Shown in pieces: positions 29,018-29,031 of a stretch of 29,031 nucleotides of DNA (positions are counted from its first letter, which is position 1; every line of letters begins with the position of its first letter). A model generated the notes under the pieces. The model ran no database searches, was not told the DNA's origin, and was given only the letters and a program-made list of their open reading frames with translations. The position numbers and the translations under genes were made by a program. The DNA is from Cenarchaeum sp. GTDB taxonomy: Archaea; Thermoproteota; Nitrososphaeria; Nitrososphaerales; Nitrosopumilaceae. Where the stretch lies: contig JAHRAJ010000013.1 in assembly GCA_020027365.1 (NCBI GenBank), positions 1-29,031 of the forward strand. The letters run 5' to 3'.

Positions 29018-29031
29018 TCTATCCGGCCGCG

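Overview
This GC-rich window reads as the chromosome of an archaeon, most likely a Nitrososphaerota (Thaumarchaeota) member of the high-GC Cenarchaeum type. I base this on gene content and signals, not on a database search. The signals are TATA boxes centred about 26-29 nt before start codons (leaderless transcripts), ATGA/TTGA start-stop overlaps inside operons, a tRNA-Leu that appears to carry a 12-nt intron, a Sulfolobus-type single-stranded DNA-binding protein, a tiny C2H2 zinc-finger protein, archaeal-type phosphoglycerate kinase, and haem synthesis through siroheme.

Layout. 1-490: a small conserved-looking ORF between two perfect 67-bp inverted repeat arms; the left arm touches the window edge. 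572-4131: phosphate uptake and its control, pstC-pstA-pstB-phoU (no pstS here). 4474-6637: bicarbonate uptake, an SbtA-like permease, its SbtB PII-like partner, then an aquaporin-family channel. 6842-10756: tetrapyrrole operon hemL-hemC-cobA-hemD. 10822-16073: Fe-S cluster operon sufB-sufD-Rieske ferredoxin-sufS-sufU plus a zinc-ribbon protein (no sufC in view). 16063-17277 (minus): pgk. 17280-21600: a looser, less GC-rich block with a tiny membrane peptide, a PAP2 phosphatase, an unknown protein, a coiled-coil protein with a linker-histone-like tail, a two-TM membrane protein, an SSB, tRNA-Leu(CAA) and a C2H2 peptide. 21734-23028: a DedA/VTT-like membrane protein and an HD-domain protein. 23019-26379 (minus): second tetrapyrrole cluster, precorrin-2 dehydrogenase-like gene, hemA, hemB and an unknown gene. 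26581-27645: a fused AhbA-AhbB-like siroheme decarboxylase. 27646-28984 (minus): an aldo/keto reductase and a small zinc-binding protein.

How it fits together. HemA and HemL make 5-aminolevulinate; HemB, HemC and HemD make uroporphyrinogen III; CobA and the CysG-N/Met8-like protein make precorrin-2 and then sirohydrochlorin/siroheme; the AhbAB fusion would decarboxylate siroheme toward haem. These genes sit in two clusters about 12 kb apart with the Suf cluster between them, so much of the iron-cofactor assembly lies in one window. The Pst and SbtAB modules supply phosphate and inorganic carbon, which suits an autotroph that fixes bicarbonate, although no carbon-fixation or ammonia-oxidation gene is visible here.
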